33,229 bases of DNA from Acholeplasmataceae bacterium (GCA_016934015.1 JAFGTQ010000052.1:1-33229), one strand, 5' to 3'; positions 7,646 to 15,973 are shown, counted from the stretch's first letter. The notes: generated from the letters alone by a model not told the origin. A program made the numbers and translations.

Positions 7646-8698
7646 ATGAAGATATCAACATTTGAAAAATATCTCACAGTATTTGTTCTAGTTTGTATGG
7701 CAATTGGAGTTTTAATCGGCACTTATCTTCCATCTGTTCCTGAGTTTTTGAATCAATTTGAAATTGCATCTGTCAATATACCCATTGGTATTCTCATATG
7801 GATAATGATATATCCAATGATGCTAAAAATTGATTTCACATCGGTGAAAAATGTTGGGAAAAAGCCAAAGGGCTTATTTCTAACTTGGGTAACAAATTGG
7901 TTAATAAAGCCATTTACAATGTTTGGTATTGCATATTTCTTCTTTTATATTGTATTTAAAAACTTAATTCCCGCAAATCTTCAACAAGATTATCTTGCAG
8001 GAGCAGTGTTACTCGGTGCGGCACCATGCACAGCAATGGTTTTTGTATGGAGTAGCTTAACAAGAGGCAATCCAGCGTATACACTTGTTCAGGTTGCTAC
8101 AAATGATCTTATTATTTTAATACTTTTTGTACCGATTGTTGGACTACTATTAGGTGTTAGTGGTATTGCTGTACCGTGGATGACTTTATTTCTTTCTGTG
8201 TTCCTATTTGTGGTTGTCCCTTTAGTTTCTGCATCATTGACGAGATATTTTGTGATTAAACATAAAGGACAAGAATTTTTTAATAAAAAGTTTATTCCTA
8301 AATTTAGTTTAATTACCATATCGGGGCTTTTATTGACATTAATTCTAATTTTCTCACTACAAGCAGAATTAATCATAAACAACCCTCTTCATATTCTATA
8401 TATTGCAATTCCATTGATTATTCAAACATTCTTGATTTTCTTTATTGCTTATTTAGGTGCAAAGAAAATGAGATTATCACATGATGTTGCTGCACCTGCA
8501 GGCATGATTGGAGCAAGTAATTTCTTTGAACTTGCAGTCGCAGTTGCAGTCAGTTTATTCCCTTTAAATCCAGGTGTTGCACTTGCTACGATTGTTGGCG
8601 TATTAGTCGAAGTACCAGTCATGTTGATATTGGTTAAAATAGCGAATAAAACAAAACATTGGTTTCCAAAAGAATTGGAGTTTTCATATGATAATTAA
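7646..8698 (+). CDS. acr3: Acr3-family arsenite efflux permease
   Basis: A 350-residue permease of the Acr3 (BART superfamily) type with about ten helices; it extrudes arsenite, driven by the membrane potential. The signature GAAPCTAMVFVWS contains Cys128, the conserved helix-4 cysteine needed for transport, followed by LTRGNPAYTLVQVATND. The later AAPAGMIGASNFFELAVAVA and VGVLVEVPVML segments are also characteristic. It starts one base after the stop of the first thioredoxin-like gene without a strong ribosome binding site, so translational coupling is likely. It overlaps the next gene by 11 bases. The length is normal for the family. Confidence 0.95.
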   Translation: MKISTFEKYLTVFVLVCMAIGVLIGTYLPSVPEFLNQFEIASVNIPIGILIWIMIYPMMLKIDFTSVKNVGKKPKGLFLTWVTNWLIKPFTMFGIAYFFFYIVFKNLIPANLQQDYLAGAVLLGAAPCTAMVFVWSSLTRGNPAYTLVQVATNDLIILILFVPIVGLLLGVSGIAVPWMTLFLSVFLFVVVPLVSASLTRYFVIKHKGQEFFNKKFIPKFSLITISGLLLTLILIFSLQAELIINNPLHILYIAIPLIIQTFLIFFIAYLGAKKMRLSHDVAAPAGMIGASNFFELAVAVAVSLFPLNPGVALATIVGVLVEVPVMLILVKIANKTKHWFPKELEFSYDN

Positions 8699-8933
8699 AG
8701 TTTTAGGGCCAGGGTGTCCCAAGTGTAAAGTTTTATATAATCAAGTTTTACGAGTTGAAAAAGATTTATCAAGGCACGACGAAGTGATTAAGGTTGAGGA
8801 TTATCAGGATATGATGGCATATAATATACTATCAACACCTGCACTTGTCATCGATGAAAAAGTATTATGTTCCGGTCGAATTGCGTCGACCGATGAAATA
8901 AAAAAATGGATAAAAGAAAGGGATAATTTATGA
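8688..8933 (+). CDS. Small thioredoxin-like redox protein, copy 2
   Basis: An 81-residue homologue of the protein encoded at 7405-7644, with active site CPKC at Cys10-Cys13 and the cis-proline segment STPALVIDEKV followed by a further cysteine (VLCSGR). The two copies share length, cysteine spacing and overall layout, but are clearly diverged in sequence. It overlaps acr3 by 11 bases and arsC by four (ATGA). It most plausibly recycles the ArsC disulfide, given this direct coupling, although general cellular thioredoxin could also do that. Confidence 0.85.
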   Translation: MIIKVLGPGCPKCKVLYNQVLRVEKDLSRHDEVIKVEDYQDMMAYNILSTPALVIDEKVLCSGRIASTDEIKKWIKERDNL

Positions 8934-9349
8934 AAAAATATAAAATTGCATTTGTATGTGTACACAATTCTTGTCGTAGCCAAATGGCAGAAGCGATTAC
9001 TAAAGAACTTGCATCAGATATGTTTGAAGCATATAGTGGTGGAACTGAGACGAAACCACAAATCAACCAAGATGCTGTTCGTATTATTAAAGACTTGTAT
9101 CATGTTGACATGAATAAGACTCAAAAATCTAAACTTATTGATGATCTTCCACAAGAACTTGATGTTTTAGTAACGATGGGATGCAATGTTGAATGCCCAT
9201 TTATTCCAACAAAACATCGAGAAGATTGGGGATTAGATGATCCAACAGGTTTGCCAGATGAAGCATATTTAAAGACTGCAGAACTTATTAAAGAGAAATT
9301 ATTTACTCTGAAAGAAAAAATTGAAAAAAAAGAGCTAGATTTAGATTAA
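8930..9349 (+). CDS. arsC: Arsenate reductase, low-molecular-weight phosphatase type
   Basis: Reduces arsenate to arsenite for export by Acr3. The 139-residue protein has the P-loop CVHNSCRS with nucleophile Cys10 and Cys15, the second redox region MGCNVECPFIP with Cys85 and Cys89, and the DWGLDDPTGLPDEAY segment with the general-acid Asp region. The CxxxC arrangement differs from the longer C82-to-C89 spacing of the staphylococcal enzyme, but matches the WGLxDPxG subgroup of thioredoxin-linked reductases as I recall it. Four-base overlap with the upstream thioredoxin-like gene. Last gene of the ars operon, followed at once by a terminator. Confidence 0.93.
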   Translation: MKKYKIAFVCVHNSCRSQMAEAITKELASDMFEAYSGGTETKPQINQDAVRIIKDLYHVDMNKTQKSKLIDDLPQELDVLVTMGCNVECPFIPTKHREDWGLDDPTGLPDEAYLKTAELIKEKLFTLKEKIEKKELDLD

Positions 9350-9379
9350 AAGAGTGGTGTAAAAGCACCACTTTTTTTA
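9350..9379 (+). terminator. Terminator of the ars operon
   Basis: AGTGGTG (9353-9359) pairs with CACCACT (9366-9372) around a six-base loop, followed by a run of seven T residues starting at 9372. Confidence 0.85.
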
Positions 9380-9384
9380 TCTTG

Positions 9385-9393
9385 TGATAAAAT
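9385..9393 (+). promoter_or_regulatory. Extended -10 promoter of the LtaS-like gene
   Basis: TGA followed by TAAAAT (9385-9393) forms an extended -10 element about 30 bases before the start codon; no clear -35 is visible. The ribosome binding site (AAAGAG) is weak. Confidence 0.4.
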
Positions 9394-9423
9394 ATATTTG
9401 TTCTATTTGAAAGAGTGTGAAAT

Positions 9424-11262
9424 ATGAAACAAAGTAAGCATCGTCGTATATATGAATATATACTGATAATCGCAATCATCCTTGGATTAGATGGTCTTTT
9501 TTTATTACGTTATGATTTCTCATTAACATTACTTAGATGGTCTTTGGATTTATTTATTATTGCGATATTAATCTCAGTTATTTCATTCATTAGAAATAAG
9601 CTATGGCGTTATATTTTAGAACTTACAACGATTTTGATCGCATTGACTTTTTTCATTACAGATAGCACACTATATTTTTATAAAAAAGATATCACCTCTA
9701 TAGCGATGTTGATTGAATCGTTTCGAGATACGATGACCATTGGTCTTAAATATAGCCCACTCGAAGTTTTCCCTTTGTATGGGTGGTTGCTCATTCTGAT
9801 TTTTGTAACGATTGGTGCTATCGTTCTAAAGAAACTTATATTTAAAGAAAATCAATATAGCACAAAGAAACAATTAAGACTTAACGTTATTAACCTAATA
9901 ATTTCCATATTAGGTTTAATCTCTACTACCTTATTTATCAATGATTATGAACATAGTATTTTGGATTATCCAAATGATAAAGTTCGGTTCATCGAAAATT
10001 TCGGATCCATTACATATCATGTTCAAGATATATCCTTATATACTTCGTCCTTAATTATTCCAGATTCTACGAGTGAAGAATATAAAGAAGAAATCATAGA
10101 AGAGACACAGTTTACAGTCGCTCAAACATCGCCATATTTTGGCTTATTCGAAGGTAAAAATGTGGTTTTCATCATGTGCGAAACTTGTGAGGAATATGCA
10201 TATTCAAGAGAATATACACCAAACTATTTTCGACTTAGAGATCAAAGTATTTATTTTTCAGAATTTTTCTCAGCTGCTAAAAGTAATTACACTTATGATG
10301 CGGAATTCAAATCTTTGACATCTATGATGTATTTTCTATCAGACAATTACATGTATAGTTATGAGGAAAATACATTTCAAAATGCTATACCTTATATTTT
10401 AAAAGATAAAGGATATTCAACAAGTTCATTCCATGATTTTACAAAAACTTTCTTTAATCGAAATCAAATGCATCCTCAACTTGGATTCGAAAATTATTAT
10501 GGAAGAGAAGATATGGTTTTTAGTGAAACAGAGTTTTGGCCAAAAGATTCTGAGATGTTTGAAAGCATGAAAGATTTGATGGTTCCTATCCAAGAAAACC
10601 CGTTTTTCACTTTTATTATCACAGTAACATCTCACGGACCATACAATGAGTATCGTCAAGAACTTGATGAATATTATCAAATCTTACTAAATGATCCTAC
10701 ATATGATGAAGCTGAACTTGAATATTTAACATTAATGGCTGCACAAATGGATTTTGATAAAGGTTTAGGGATTTTATTAGATAATCTTGAAGACAAACAA
10801 TTAATGGATGATACGTTAATCGTCTTATATAGTGATCATAAAAATTACTCAAGTCCTGAAATTACTGATAAATACTCAACTGATGTTAATGATTCACTAG
10901 ATGTTAATCGAGTACCTATGCTCATCTATGGTCAAGGATTAAACCCCGGAATTAATGATGTTCTATCTTCGCATTATGATATTACACCTACGGTACTAGA
11001 CCTTCTGGGCATTTCATATTATCAAGATTTTTATTATGGTGAAAGTTTATTCTTAACGGAAAGATCAAATATCCCCATCATCTTATCACTATCCACTTGG
11101 ATTACAAATTCATACCGATTATTGAATAATGAGATTGTTTCAGGTGAAGTAATTATCGACGAGATTGAAACAACAAGATCTTATGTGTTGGAAAAAATAG
11201 ACTTCTTTGAGAAATTATTTATAACCGATTATTTTTTAGAACATAAAACAACAGTTGATTAA
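9424..11262 (+). CDS. LtaS-like glycerol-phosphate transferase (sulfatase/alkaline phosphatase fold)
   Basis: Resembles lipoteichoic acid synthases, which polymerise glycerol phosphate from phosphatidylglycerol on the outer face of the membrane. The N-terminal part (about 1-190) has five hydrophobic helices; the rest is the extracellular catalytic domain. Metal-site residues appear at Glu253 (in MCETCEE), the nucleophile Thr290 in NYTYDAEF (the LtaS context is KTSDAEF), and Asp471-His472 in YSDH. The length (612) is normal for the family. Two Cys in the first metal motif are unusual. It stands alone between two terminators. It could be an LtaS primase/YvgJ-like paralogue or another sulfatase-family phosphotransferase; LTA synthase is the simplest reading. 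Confidence 0.85.
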   Translation: MKQSKHRRIYEYILIIAIILGLDGLFLLRYDFSLTLLRWSLDLFIIAILISVISFIRNKLWRYILELTTILIALTFFITDSTLYFYKKDITSIAMLIESFRDTMTIGLKYSPLEVFPLYGWLLILIFVTIGAIVLKKLIFKENQYSTKKQLRLNVINLIISILGLISTTLFINDYEHSILDYPNDKVRFIENFGSITYHVQDISLYTSSLIIPDSTSEEYKEEIIEETQFTVAQTSPYFGLFEGKNVVFIMCETCEEYAYSREYTPNYFRLRDQSIYFSEFFSAAKSNYTYDAEFKSLTSMMYFLSDNYMYSYEENTFQNAIPYILKDKGYSTSSFHDFTKTFFNRNQMHPQLGFENYYGREDMVFSETEFWPKDSEMFESMKDLMVPIQENPFFTFIITVTSHGPYNEYRQELDEYYQILLNDPTYDEAELEYLTLMAAQMDFDKGLGILLDNLEDKQLMDDTLIVLYSDHKNYSSPEITDKYSTDVNDSLDVNRVPMLIYGQGLNPGINDVLSSHYDITPTVLDLLGISYYQDFYYGESLFLTERSNIPIILSLSTWITNSYRLLNNEIVSGEVIIDEIETTRSYVLEKIDFFEKLFITDYFLEHKTTVD

Positions 11263-11293
11263 AAAGCCATAACCGCTAGGGTTGTGGCTTTTT
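11261..11293 (+). terminator. Terminator after the LtaS-like gene
   Basis: AAAAAGCCATAACC pairs with GGTTGTGGCTTTTT through one T-G wobble, with a short loop (about CGCTA) and a terminal T run. Confidence 0.85.
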
Positions 11294-11297
11294 CATA

Positions 11298-11306
11298 TGT
11301 TATAAT
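11298..11306 (+). promoter_or_regulatory. Extended -10 promoter of the Mpv17-like/cdaR pair
   Basis: TGT followed by TATAAT (11298-11306) makes an extended -10; a second TATAAT lies at 11310-11315. The first start codon follows within about 25 bases, so the leader is very short. Confidence 0.5.
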
Positions 11307-11329
11307 GGCTATAATAGATGAGGTTAATT

Positions 11330-12013
11330 ATGAAAAAAAGTGATTTTTTATGGGTATTAATGTTAGTTGGATTTACGTCACTCGTTTTAATTGAATCAAC
11401 AAGAGAAGTATATGAATCATGGAATTCAAATATGCCATATCTCATGGGATTTATAAAAACTGCTTTTTTAGCATCGATGGGTGAAAGACTGGTTCATCGA
11501 ATGAAGTACAAAACATATTTTGGAGATTCTGGGATTATTTTAAAAGCAATTGTTTGGGGTTTTTTAGGTATGGTATTTGTTTTGATATTTCAAATTTTTT
11601 CGCAAGGTGTTATTTATTCACAAAACCAACAATTACTTCCCATGATCAATCAAACATCCTTTTGGGGGGCACTCCTTACAGCTTTTTTAACTTCAACTTT
11701 AATGAACATATTTTTTGCACCAACATTTATGATGTTACATCGTATTTCGGATGGTTATATTGAATTGTCCAGCGGCAACTTCAAAAAAATGCGGAATATA
11801 AAGTTTGATGAAGTAATTTCGAAAATAGATTTTAAAATGTTCATCTCATTTGTCGTAATTAAAACAATTCCTTTGTTTTGGATTCCAGCACACACCATCA
11901 CATTTTTATTACAACCACAATACCGTGTGTTATTTGCAAGTTATTTATCAATCGCACTAGGAATTATTTTGACTTTTGCGAAAACAAAAAAAGTTGAAGG
12001 AGACCACATATGA
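11330..12013 (+). CDS. Integral membrane protein, possibly Mpv17/PMP22-like
   Basis: A protein of 227 residues with about four to five hydrophobic helices. The C-terminal segment IPLFWIPAHTITFLL followed by PQYRVLF resembles, residue by residue in pattern, the WPAxxxxNFxxxPxxYR signature of eukaryotic Mpv17/PMP22 proteins, and NIFFAPTF in the middle also fits. This is recognition from memory, not a search result. An upstream in-frame ATG at 11318 exists, but GAGG (11320-11323) lies six bases before the ATG at 11330 and would be inside the longer form, so 11330 is preferred. Its stop overlaps the cdaR start (ATGA), implying co-translation and a role linked to the sugar-acid locus. No transport function is demonstrated. 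Confidence 0.6.
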   Translation: MKKSDFLWVLMLVGFTSLVLIESTREVYESWNSNMPYLMGFIKTAFLASMGERLVHRMKYKTYFGDSGIILKAIVWGFLGMVFVLIFQIFSQGVIYSQNQQLLPMINQTSFWGALLTAFLTSTLMNIFFAPTFMMLHRISDGYIELSSGNFKKMRNIKFDEVISKIDFKMFISFVVIKTIPLFWIPAHTITFLLQPQYRVLFASYLSIALGIILTFAKTKKVEGDHI

Positions 12014-13149
12014 TTCTTTCAAAGAATGTTGCTGATAAAATTGTTTCAGAGCTTTCAAAGATTGTAGAACAACATATTAATATTATGGACATTGCAGGTG
12101 TCATCATTGCAAGTACTGATGCGAATCGTATTGGTAGTATCCATGGTGGAGCTGTCAAAATATTGAATGAAAAACTTTCTGAGCTGATGATTCAAAGTGA
12201 TGATGAATATTCAGGAGCTAAGAATGGGATAAATCTCCCCATAGAATTTAATGAAGAAATAATTGGTGTAATAGGCATGACAGGTAATTACAACCAAGTT
12301 TATAAATATGGTCAGATTATTAAAAAAATGACTGAAATTCTTTTGCTTGATTCATATATGAGAGAACAGCATATGATCGAGCAAAAAGCACGGGATCGCT
12401 TTTTAGAAGAGTGGATTTTTGGGCGATATGAATCAAATTATCCGAATGAATTTGAGCAGCGTGCTCAAAGGTTAGGTGTTGATGTAAAATCGGCAAAACG
12501 AATTTTAGTTTTTTCAGTAAGAACTATGAATAACCAACAAATGGATGATCAAACTCAAACAGCAATAAGCCATCGCATTCGTGTTTATTTAATGAGTTTA
12601 AAACAAGCATTTTTATTTCGAACAGCGACACTTTTTATATCGGTTTTTAATAATCTTAGTGATGAAGAGATACATTCAATCGCAAACGAAATAGAGTCTA
12701 TTGTAACTAAAAATTTTGATTGTAAAGTCTTTATTGGCATTGATTCTATTGAAACAAAAGATGTTGTTCAATCATTTAAGAACGCGAATGCAGCTTTACA
12801 GTTATCACTTAAAACAGGAAAAAACATTAATATTTATGACGCTCTAAACCTCGATTTATTTATAACAAGAATGCCCTTAAAGGATCGACATGATTTCCTC
12901 AATCATTTGTTTATCAATCAGACATATGAACAAATCAAACCGCTTATTGAATTATTAAAAGTTTTTTATAAAGAAAACGGCTCAATTGAAAAGACAAGTG
13001 AAAAAATGTTTATCCATAAAAACACACTACAATATCGACTGAATAAAATTACCCAAATTACGACTTATGATCCTAGAAAGCTTGGTTCAGCCCATTTATT
13101 CATGGCAGCAATCATGGTATTCGATTCCATAAAAAGTGATTTTATATAG
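12010..13149 (+). CDS. cdaR: CdaR-family sugar-diacid regulator
   Basis: A 379-residue transcriptional regulator. The N-terminal diacid-recognition domain (about 4-135) includes NIMDIAGVIIASTDANRIGSIHGGA and the GVIGMTGN segment. A central GGDEF-like/PucR module lies at about 150-290, and a C-terminal PucR-type helix-turn-helix at about 310-372, containing KTSEKMFIHKNTLQYRLNKI. CdaR proteins activate genes for uptake and catabolism of glucarate, galactarate or glycerate. The next genes are a GntP permease and a glycerate kinase, so the target is almost certainly that pair. AAGGAG in the end of the upstream gene sets the start; the two genes overlap by four bases. Confidence 0.93.
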   Translation: MILSKNVADKIVSELSKIVEQHINIMDIAGVIIASTDANRIGSIHGGAVKILNEKLSELMIQSDDEYSGAKNGINLPIEFNEEIIGVIGMTGNYNQVYKYGQIIKKMTEILLLDSYMREQHMIEQKARDRFLEEWIFGRYESNYPNEFEQRAQRLGVDVKSAKRILVFSVRTMNNQQMDDQTQTAISHRIRVYLMSLKQAFLFRTATLFISVFNNLSDEEIHSIANEIESIVTKNFDCKVFIGIDSIETKDVVQSFKNANAALQLSLKTGKNINIYDALNLDLFITRMPLKDRHDFLNHLFINQTYEQIKPLIELLKVFYKENGSIEKTSEKMFIHKNTLQYRLNKITQITTYDPRKLGSAHLFMAAIMVFDSIKSDFI

Positions 13150-13151
13150 TA

Positions 13152-13223
13152 TTCTGTAACATAAAAACACTATAAATATTAGTTTCTGTAATATATGAAA
13201 GCGCAATCATCCTTCTGTATAAT
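13152..13223 (+). promoter_or_regulatory. Triple direct repeat and promoter before the GntP permease
   Basis: TTCTGTAACAT (13152), TTCTGTAATAT (13184) and TTCTGTATAAT (13213) form three direct repeats at 32- and 29-bp intervals, roughly three helical turns. The third contains the TATAAT -10 box at 13218-13223. No good -35 hexamer stands 17 bp upstream, as expected for an activated promoter. A perfect 12-bp palindrome GAATTTAAATTC follows at 13231-13242, close to the transcription start. The repeats are the best candidate for CdaR binding. Confidence 0.5.
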
Positions 13224-13263
13224 AAATATAGAATTTAAATTCGATATATAGGAGGATTTTTTC

Positions 13264-14649
13264 ATGTTAACTGGTATTTGGCTATTTGTTGCATTGATTG
13301 TAGCCATCGTAGTTATGATTGTGTTGATCTCGAAATTTAAAGTTCATCCATTCATTTCTATGTTCTTTGTTTCAGTGGTATTAGCATTATTAGTTTTACC
13401 CATCGATTCAGTAGTTAATACGATTAATGCTGGATTTGGTGGAACAATGCAATACATTGGTATTGTTATTATTCTTGGTTCACTCATTGGTTATATCGTT
13501 GAAAAGACAGGCGCAGCTTTAACCATCGCAGATGTTATTGTGAAATTAGTTGGTAAAAAACGTCCAGAACTCGCCCTTATGATTATGGGTTGGATTGTTT
13601 CAATTCCAGTATTCTGTGATAGTGGATTTATCATTTTAGACCCAATTCGTAAATCGATGGCTAAAATGACAAGACGTTCTTCAATTGCAATGGGTGTTGC
13701 ATTGTCCTTAGGGTTATATGCATCACACGTATTTATCCCACCAACACCAGGTCCAATTGCCGCAGCAGCATCTGTTGGTTTAGGCGATAATCTACTATTA
13801 GTTATGGGCGTTGGTGCTTTAGTGTCCATTTTCGCTTTAGTACCTTCATATTTCTTTGCGATTTATATTGGCAAAAAAGTAAAAGTTGATGTTGATGATG
13901 AAAATACTGAATCTGATGAAAACGCCGTTGAAGAAGCTTTCCAAACATTAAAAGCAAGTTATGGTAAATTACCAAATGCATGGTTATCTTTTTCACCAAT
14001 TGTTATTCCAATTATTGCACTTTCACTTGGTACTATAGCTAAAGTATTAGCTTGGGGATCATTACCATTTTTTGCATTCATTGGAGCTCCAATTATTGCG
14101 TTATCACTTGGTGTAATTTTCGGGATTATTTTACTTCATACAACTGGCAAACTTGACAAGTTTTATGAAATTTCAGTAGAAAATTTAAAAGTTGTTGGAC
14201 CAATTTTATTCATCACAGCAGCTGGTGGTATTCTTGGTAAAGTTATCAGTACTGCAGGTATTGTTGATTATGTTAAGGGTAATGCAGATGTTCTTAAATT
14301 CTTAGGTATCTTATTCCCATTCATTATCGCTGCAATTCTTAAAGTTGCTCAAGGTTCATCCACTGTTGCAATTGTTACGACAGCAGCAATGATGGGTATT
14401 TATACAGATGCAGCTTCAATGATGACTGCTCTTGGATTTACAACACCAATTGCAGCAGCATTAGTGGTTATGGCTATTGGTGCAGGGGCAATGACTGTAT
14501 CTCATGCGAATGACTCGTATTTCTGGGTTGTTACAAATATGTGCGGCATGACTCCAGAACAAGGTTATAAAACTCAAACACTAGGTACACTTGTTTCAGG
14601 TTTAAGTTCAATCATTGGTATCCTTATTCTCAGCATATTTTTGATTTAA
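13264..14649 (+). CDS. GntP-family sugar-acid (gluconate/glycerate-type) permease
   Basis: A 461-residue inner-membrane transporter of the GntP family with about twelve helices, importing gluconate-like acids by proton symport. Family segments include the N-terminal FKVHPFISMF, GFGGTMQYIGIVIILGSLIG, the conserved MIMGWIVSIPVFCDSGFIIL, and the C-terminal MTVSHANDSYFWVVTNMCG. AGGAGG (13250-13255) lies eight bases before the ATG. The neighbours are CdaR upstream and glycerate kinase downstream, which favours glycerate as substrate, as in the arrangements of E. coli and Bacilli. A hairpin after the gene may reduce readthrough into the kinase. Confidence 0.93.
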   Translation: MLTGIWLFVALIVAIVVMIVLISKFKVHPFISMFFVSVVLALLVLPIDSVVNTINAGFGGTMQYIGIVIILGSLIGYIVEKTGAALTIADVIVKLVGKKRPELALMIMGWIVSIPVFCDSGFIILDPIRKSMAKMTRRSSIAMGVALSLGLYASHVFIPPTPGPIAAAASVGLGDNLLLVMGVGALVSIFALVPSYFFAIYIGKKVKVDVDDENTESDENAVEEAFQTLKASYGKLPNAWLSFSPIVIPIIALSLGTIAKVLAWGSLPFFAFIGAPIIALSLGVIFGIILLHTTGKLDKFYEISVENLKVVGPILFITAAGGILGKVISTAGIVDYVKGNADVLKFLGILFPFIIAAILKVAQGSSTVAIVTTAAMMGIYTDAASMMTALGFTTPIAAALVVMAIGAGAMTVSHANDSYFWVVTNMCGMTPEQGYKTQTLGTLVSGLSSIIGILILSIFLI

Positions 14650-14663
14650 TAAAAAAAAGTATG

Positions 14664-14693
14664 AAGAGGTTGCCAATTGGCAATCTCTTTTTA
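14664..14693 (+). terminator. Terminator or attenuator between permease and kinase
   Basis: AAGAGGTTGCC pairs with GGCAATCTCTT (one G-T wobble) around AATT, then TTTTT. It lies in the 73-bp gap, so either it partly terminates or the kinase has its own weak promoter. Confidence 0.75.
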
Positions 14694-14722
14694 TTAATAT
14701 CAGGAAGGAGAGACATAATGAT

Positions 14723-15850
14723 ATGAGCAAGAAATTTGTAATTATTCCAGATTCATTCAAAGGAACACTTTCGTCAATTGAAGTATGCGATATTATAGAA
14801 AATGAAATTAACAAGGTCTTCCATGATGCTCAAATCAAGAAGATTCCTGTCGCTGATGGTGGAGAAGGTTCAGTTGATGCATTTTTAGAAGGCTTAAAGG
14901 GACATAAAGTGTTTGTTGAAGTTAATGGTCCTTTCTTTGAAAAGATGACATCATTTTATGGTCTAATTGACTCAGGTGAAACTGCTGTGATTGAAATGGC
15001 AGCATGCGCCGGATTACCATTAGTTGGTCATAAAAGAGATCCAAGAATTACGACCACTTATGGCGTTGGAGAAATATTGTTACATGCAATTGATCAAGGT
15101 GTAAAAAAAGTAATTTTAGGTATTGGCGGAAGTTCTACCAATGATGGTGGATGCGGTTTTGCTGCTGCACTAGGCGTTAAATTTTACGATGATCAAGGTG
15201 AAGTTTTTATTCCAACTGGTGGAACTCTACATAAAATAAATAAAATTGATAAATCTAAACTAGATAAAAGATTAAATAAAATTGAACTAATAACGATGTG
15301 TGATATTGATAATCCACTTTTTGGTAAAGAAGGGGCAGCTTATGTTTTTGGACCTCAAAAAGGCGCTGATCATGAAATGGTTGAATTTTTAGATCAAGGA
15401 TTAGAACATTTAGCTCAAATAGTTCACCAATCTTTAGGCATTGATGATCCATATTTTAAAGGTGCTGGCGCTGCCGGTGGACTAGGATATGGAGCAAAAG
15501 TCTTTGCTAACTCGAAAATCCAGATGGGCATCGAAACAGTTTTAGATGCAATGCAATTTAATGAACTTGCCAATGATGCAGATTATATCATCACTGGTGA
15601 AGGACAAATGGATTTTCAATCTTTAAGAGGTAAAGTGGTTATTGGCGTAGCCCGTAGAGCAAAAGAAACAAATGCTAAAGTAATTGCAGTTGTTGGATCG
15701 CTTAAAGGGAATAGCGAAGACTATATAAAAGAAGGTATTACAGATATTGTCATCACAAACTATTTAAATTTATCATTTGATGAATTAAAACCAAGAGCTA
15801 AAGAAGATATGGCTCATACGGTTGGATTATACATTCAATCACTCAAATAG
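14723..15850 (+). CDS. glxK: Glycerate kinase (GlxK/GarK type)
   Basis: Phosphorylates D-glycerate with ATP to phosphoglycerate (2-phosphoglycerate in the characterised GarK/GlxK enzymes), feeding lower glycolysis. The 375-residue protein has the type-1 kinase landmarks: PDSFKGTLSS near the start, ADGGEGSVDAF, GIGGSSTNDGGCGFAAALG, GAGAAGGLGYGAK and ITGEGQMDFQSLRGKV. It follows the GntP permease and the CdaR regulator, completing a glycerate uptake and use locus. AAGGAG (14705-14710) is 12 bases before this ATG, slightly far. A two-codon frame (ATG ATA TGA, 14718-14726) with better spacing overlaps the start and may couple initiation. Confidence 0.95.
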   Translation: MSKKFVIIPDSFKGTLSSIEVCDIIENEINKVFHDAQIKKIPVADGGEGSVDAFLEGLKGHKVFVEVNGPFFEKMTSFYGLIDSGETAVIEMAACAGLPLVGHKRDPRITTTYGVGEILLHAIDQGVKKVILGIGGSSTNDGGCGFAAALGVKFYDDQGEVFIPTGGTLHKINKIDKSKLDKRLNKIELITMCDIDNPLFGKEGAAYVFGPQKGADHEMVEFLDQGLEHLAQIVHQSLGIDDPYFKGAGAAGGLGYGAKVFANSKIQMGIETVLDAMQFNELANDADYIITGEGQMDFQSLRGKVVIGVARRAKETNAKVIAVVGSLKGNSEDYIKEGITDIVITNYLNLSFDELKPRAKEDMAHTVGLYIQSLK

Positions 15851-15910
15851 ATGAAATATCGCATCTTTCATTTCCTATCAAAACCCAGTTCGATTTGAAC
15901 TGGGTTTTGG
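15851..15910 (+). terminator. Terminator after glycerate kinase
   Basis: A perfect 12-bp stem, AAAACCCAGTTC (15880-15891) with GAACTGGGTTTT (15897-15908), loop GATTT. A smaller ATGAAA/TTTCAT hairpin lies just before it. Confidence 0.9.
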
Positions 15911-15973
15911 TTTGTATGATTTCAAGTATTCTGGATTATAATAGACTTAAATTAATGATTGGAGATACTTACC

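Noticed and set aside
11318-11329. Upstream ATG for the Mpv17-like gene
   Set aside because: It overlaps the GAGG ribosome binding site that serves the ATG at 11330.
13491-13999. Minus-strand frames inside the GntP permease gene
   Set aside because: They mirror the skewed codon use of a membrane-protein gene, with no initiation signals or recognisable domains.
15959-15973. TTG start for the YfcC-type carrier
   Set aside because: GGAG at 15961-15964 would then be inside the gene; it is placed correctly for the ATG at 15974.
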